A stretch of DNA of 57,540 bases from Actinomycetota bacterium (GTDB lineage Bacteria > Actinomycetota > Actinomycetes > S36-B12). Position 1 is the first letter of the stretch. Each line of letters begins with the position of its first letter. The stretch covers positions 1 through 57,540 of the forward strand of contig JAQCEO010000005.1 of assembly GCA_027729805.1 (NCBI GenBank), read 5' to 3'. The notes below the pieces were generated by a model. It saw nothing but the letters and a program-made list of their open reading frames with translations, had not been told where the DNA came from and searched no databases. The position numbers and the translations under genes are program-made. Shown here in pieces: positions 57,414 to 57,540 of the stretch.

Positions 57414-57540
57414 TCGAATAGAATTAGGGCGTCCTCAACCAGGTAGGCATAAGAAGTCAACCAGGGCGATCCGGCGACACCGGTAGCCGAGGGGCGCGAG
57501 TAGGTTCCGGGCGTGAACTTGGTCCTCCATGATGATCACC
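57410..57540 (-). CDS. possible C-terminus of a gene continuing off the right edge
   Basis: One minus-strand frame is open from the window edge and ends TSYAYLVEDALILFD with a stop whose bases overlap the stop of the small protein above. Codon third positions favour G and C. The 43 codons show no family I recognise, and another minus-strand frame is also open for part of the stretch. The last 127 bases may equally be non-coding. Confidence 0.25.

Overview
The window is a stretch of actinobacterial chromosome (Actinomycetota) with an estimated G+C in the high fifties. It lies mostly on the minus strand, is tightly packed and carries almost no recognisable mobile DNA. The order argS-lysA-hom-thrC-thrB-rho-rpmE-prfA-prmC-tsaC-(glyA)-wecA-atpIBEF(FH)AGDC-cobalamin adenosyltransferase-murA-...-nucS closely follows the Rv1292-Rv1321 region of Mycobacterium tuberculosis as I remember it. 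The F-type ATP synthase has several mycobacterial traits: a b-delta fusion, a near-mycobacterial c subunit, an insert in gamma and a long basic tail on alpha. I cannot name the genus.

Layout. 1-5.2 kb, minus strand: ethylmalonyl-CoA mutase (ecm/meaA), mismatch endonuclease nucS, a tandem 3-hydroxyacyl-CoA dehydrogenase, a small zinc-ribbon-like protein and a frameshifted alpha/beta hydrolase cut by the window edge. 5.3-7.5 kb: a small membrane protein, murA with Asp in place of the catalytic Cys, and the adenosyltransferase that would make the cofactor for Ecm. 7.5-15.5 kb: the complete ATP synthase operon. 15.6-23 kb: wecA, glyA, tsaC, prmC, prfA, rpmE and rho. A large hairpin with two alternative pairings lies between rpmE and prfA. 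23-29.5 kb: threonine and lysine synthesis and argS. 29.5-37.5 kb: a cold-shock gene with a structured leader, a YihY-type membrane protein, a frameshifted CDF metal transporter, tRNA-Arg(CCG), an SMR transporter, a queuosine-precursor transporter with tgt, a lipoprotein, an FMN-dependent hydroxyacid dehydrogenase and a pirin.

37.5-38.4 kb is the only real gap in coding density. It holds a decayed short-chain dehydrogenase whose catalytic tyrosine codon is now a stop, an AT-rich patch, a structured non-coding stretch resembling domain I of a group II intron, and a perfect 16-bp hairpin. 38.4-43 kb carries oleA, a fused oleBC and oleD, overlapping one another: a complete pathway for long-chain olefins made by head-to-head condensation of fatty acyl-CoAs. 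43-53.5 kb: a secreted S33-type peptidase, a PAC2 protein, a membrane-anchored protein with a histone-like Lys/Ala tail, a DUF697-type GTPase, a lytic transglycosylase, a thioesterase-like protein, an L,D-transpeptidase, an aldehyde dehydrogenase and an ABC exporter. 53.6-57.4 kb: kgd (2-oxoglutarate dehydrogenase E1/E2) and a small conserved partner.

The most distinctive points are the ole cluster, the mycobacterial-type ATP synthase, the possible RNA switch after rpmE and the intron-like remnant. Three genes (hydrolase, CDF, SDR) are broken by single lesions; whether these are real or assembly errors cannot be told from the sequence alone. All family assignments come from recognised motifs and remembered relatives; no database search was run.
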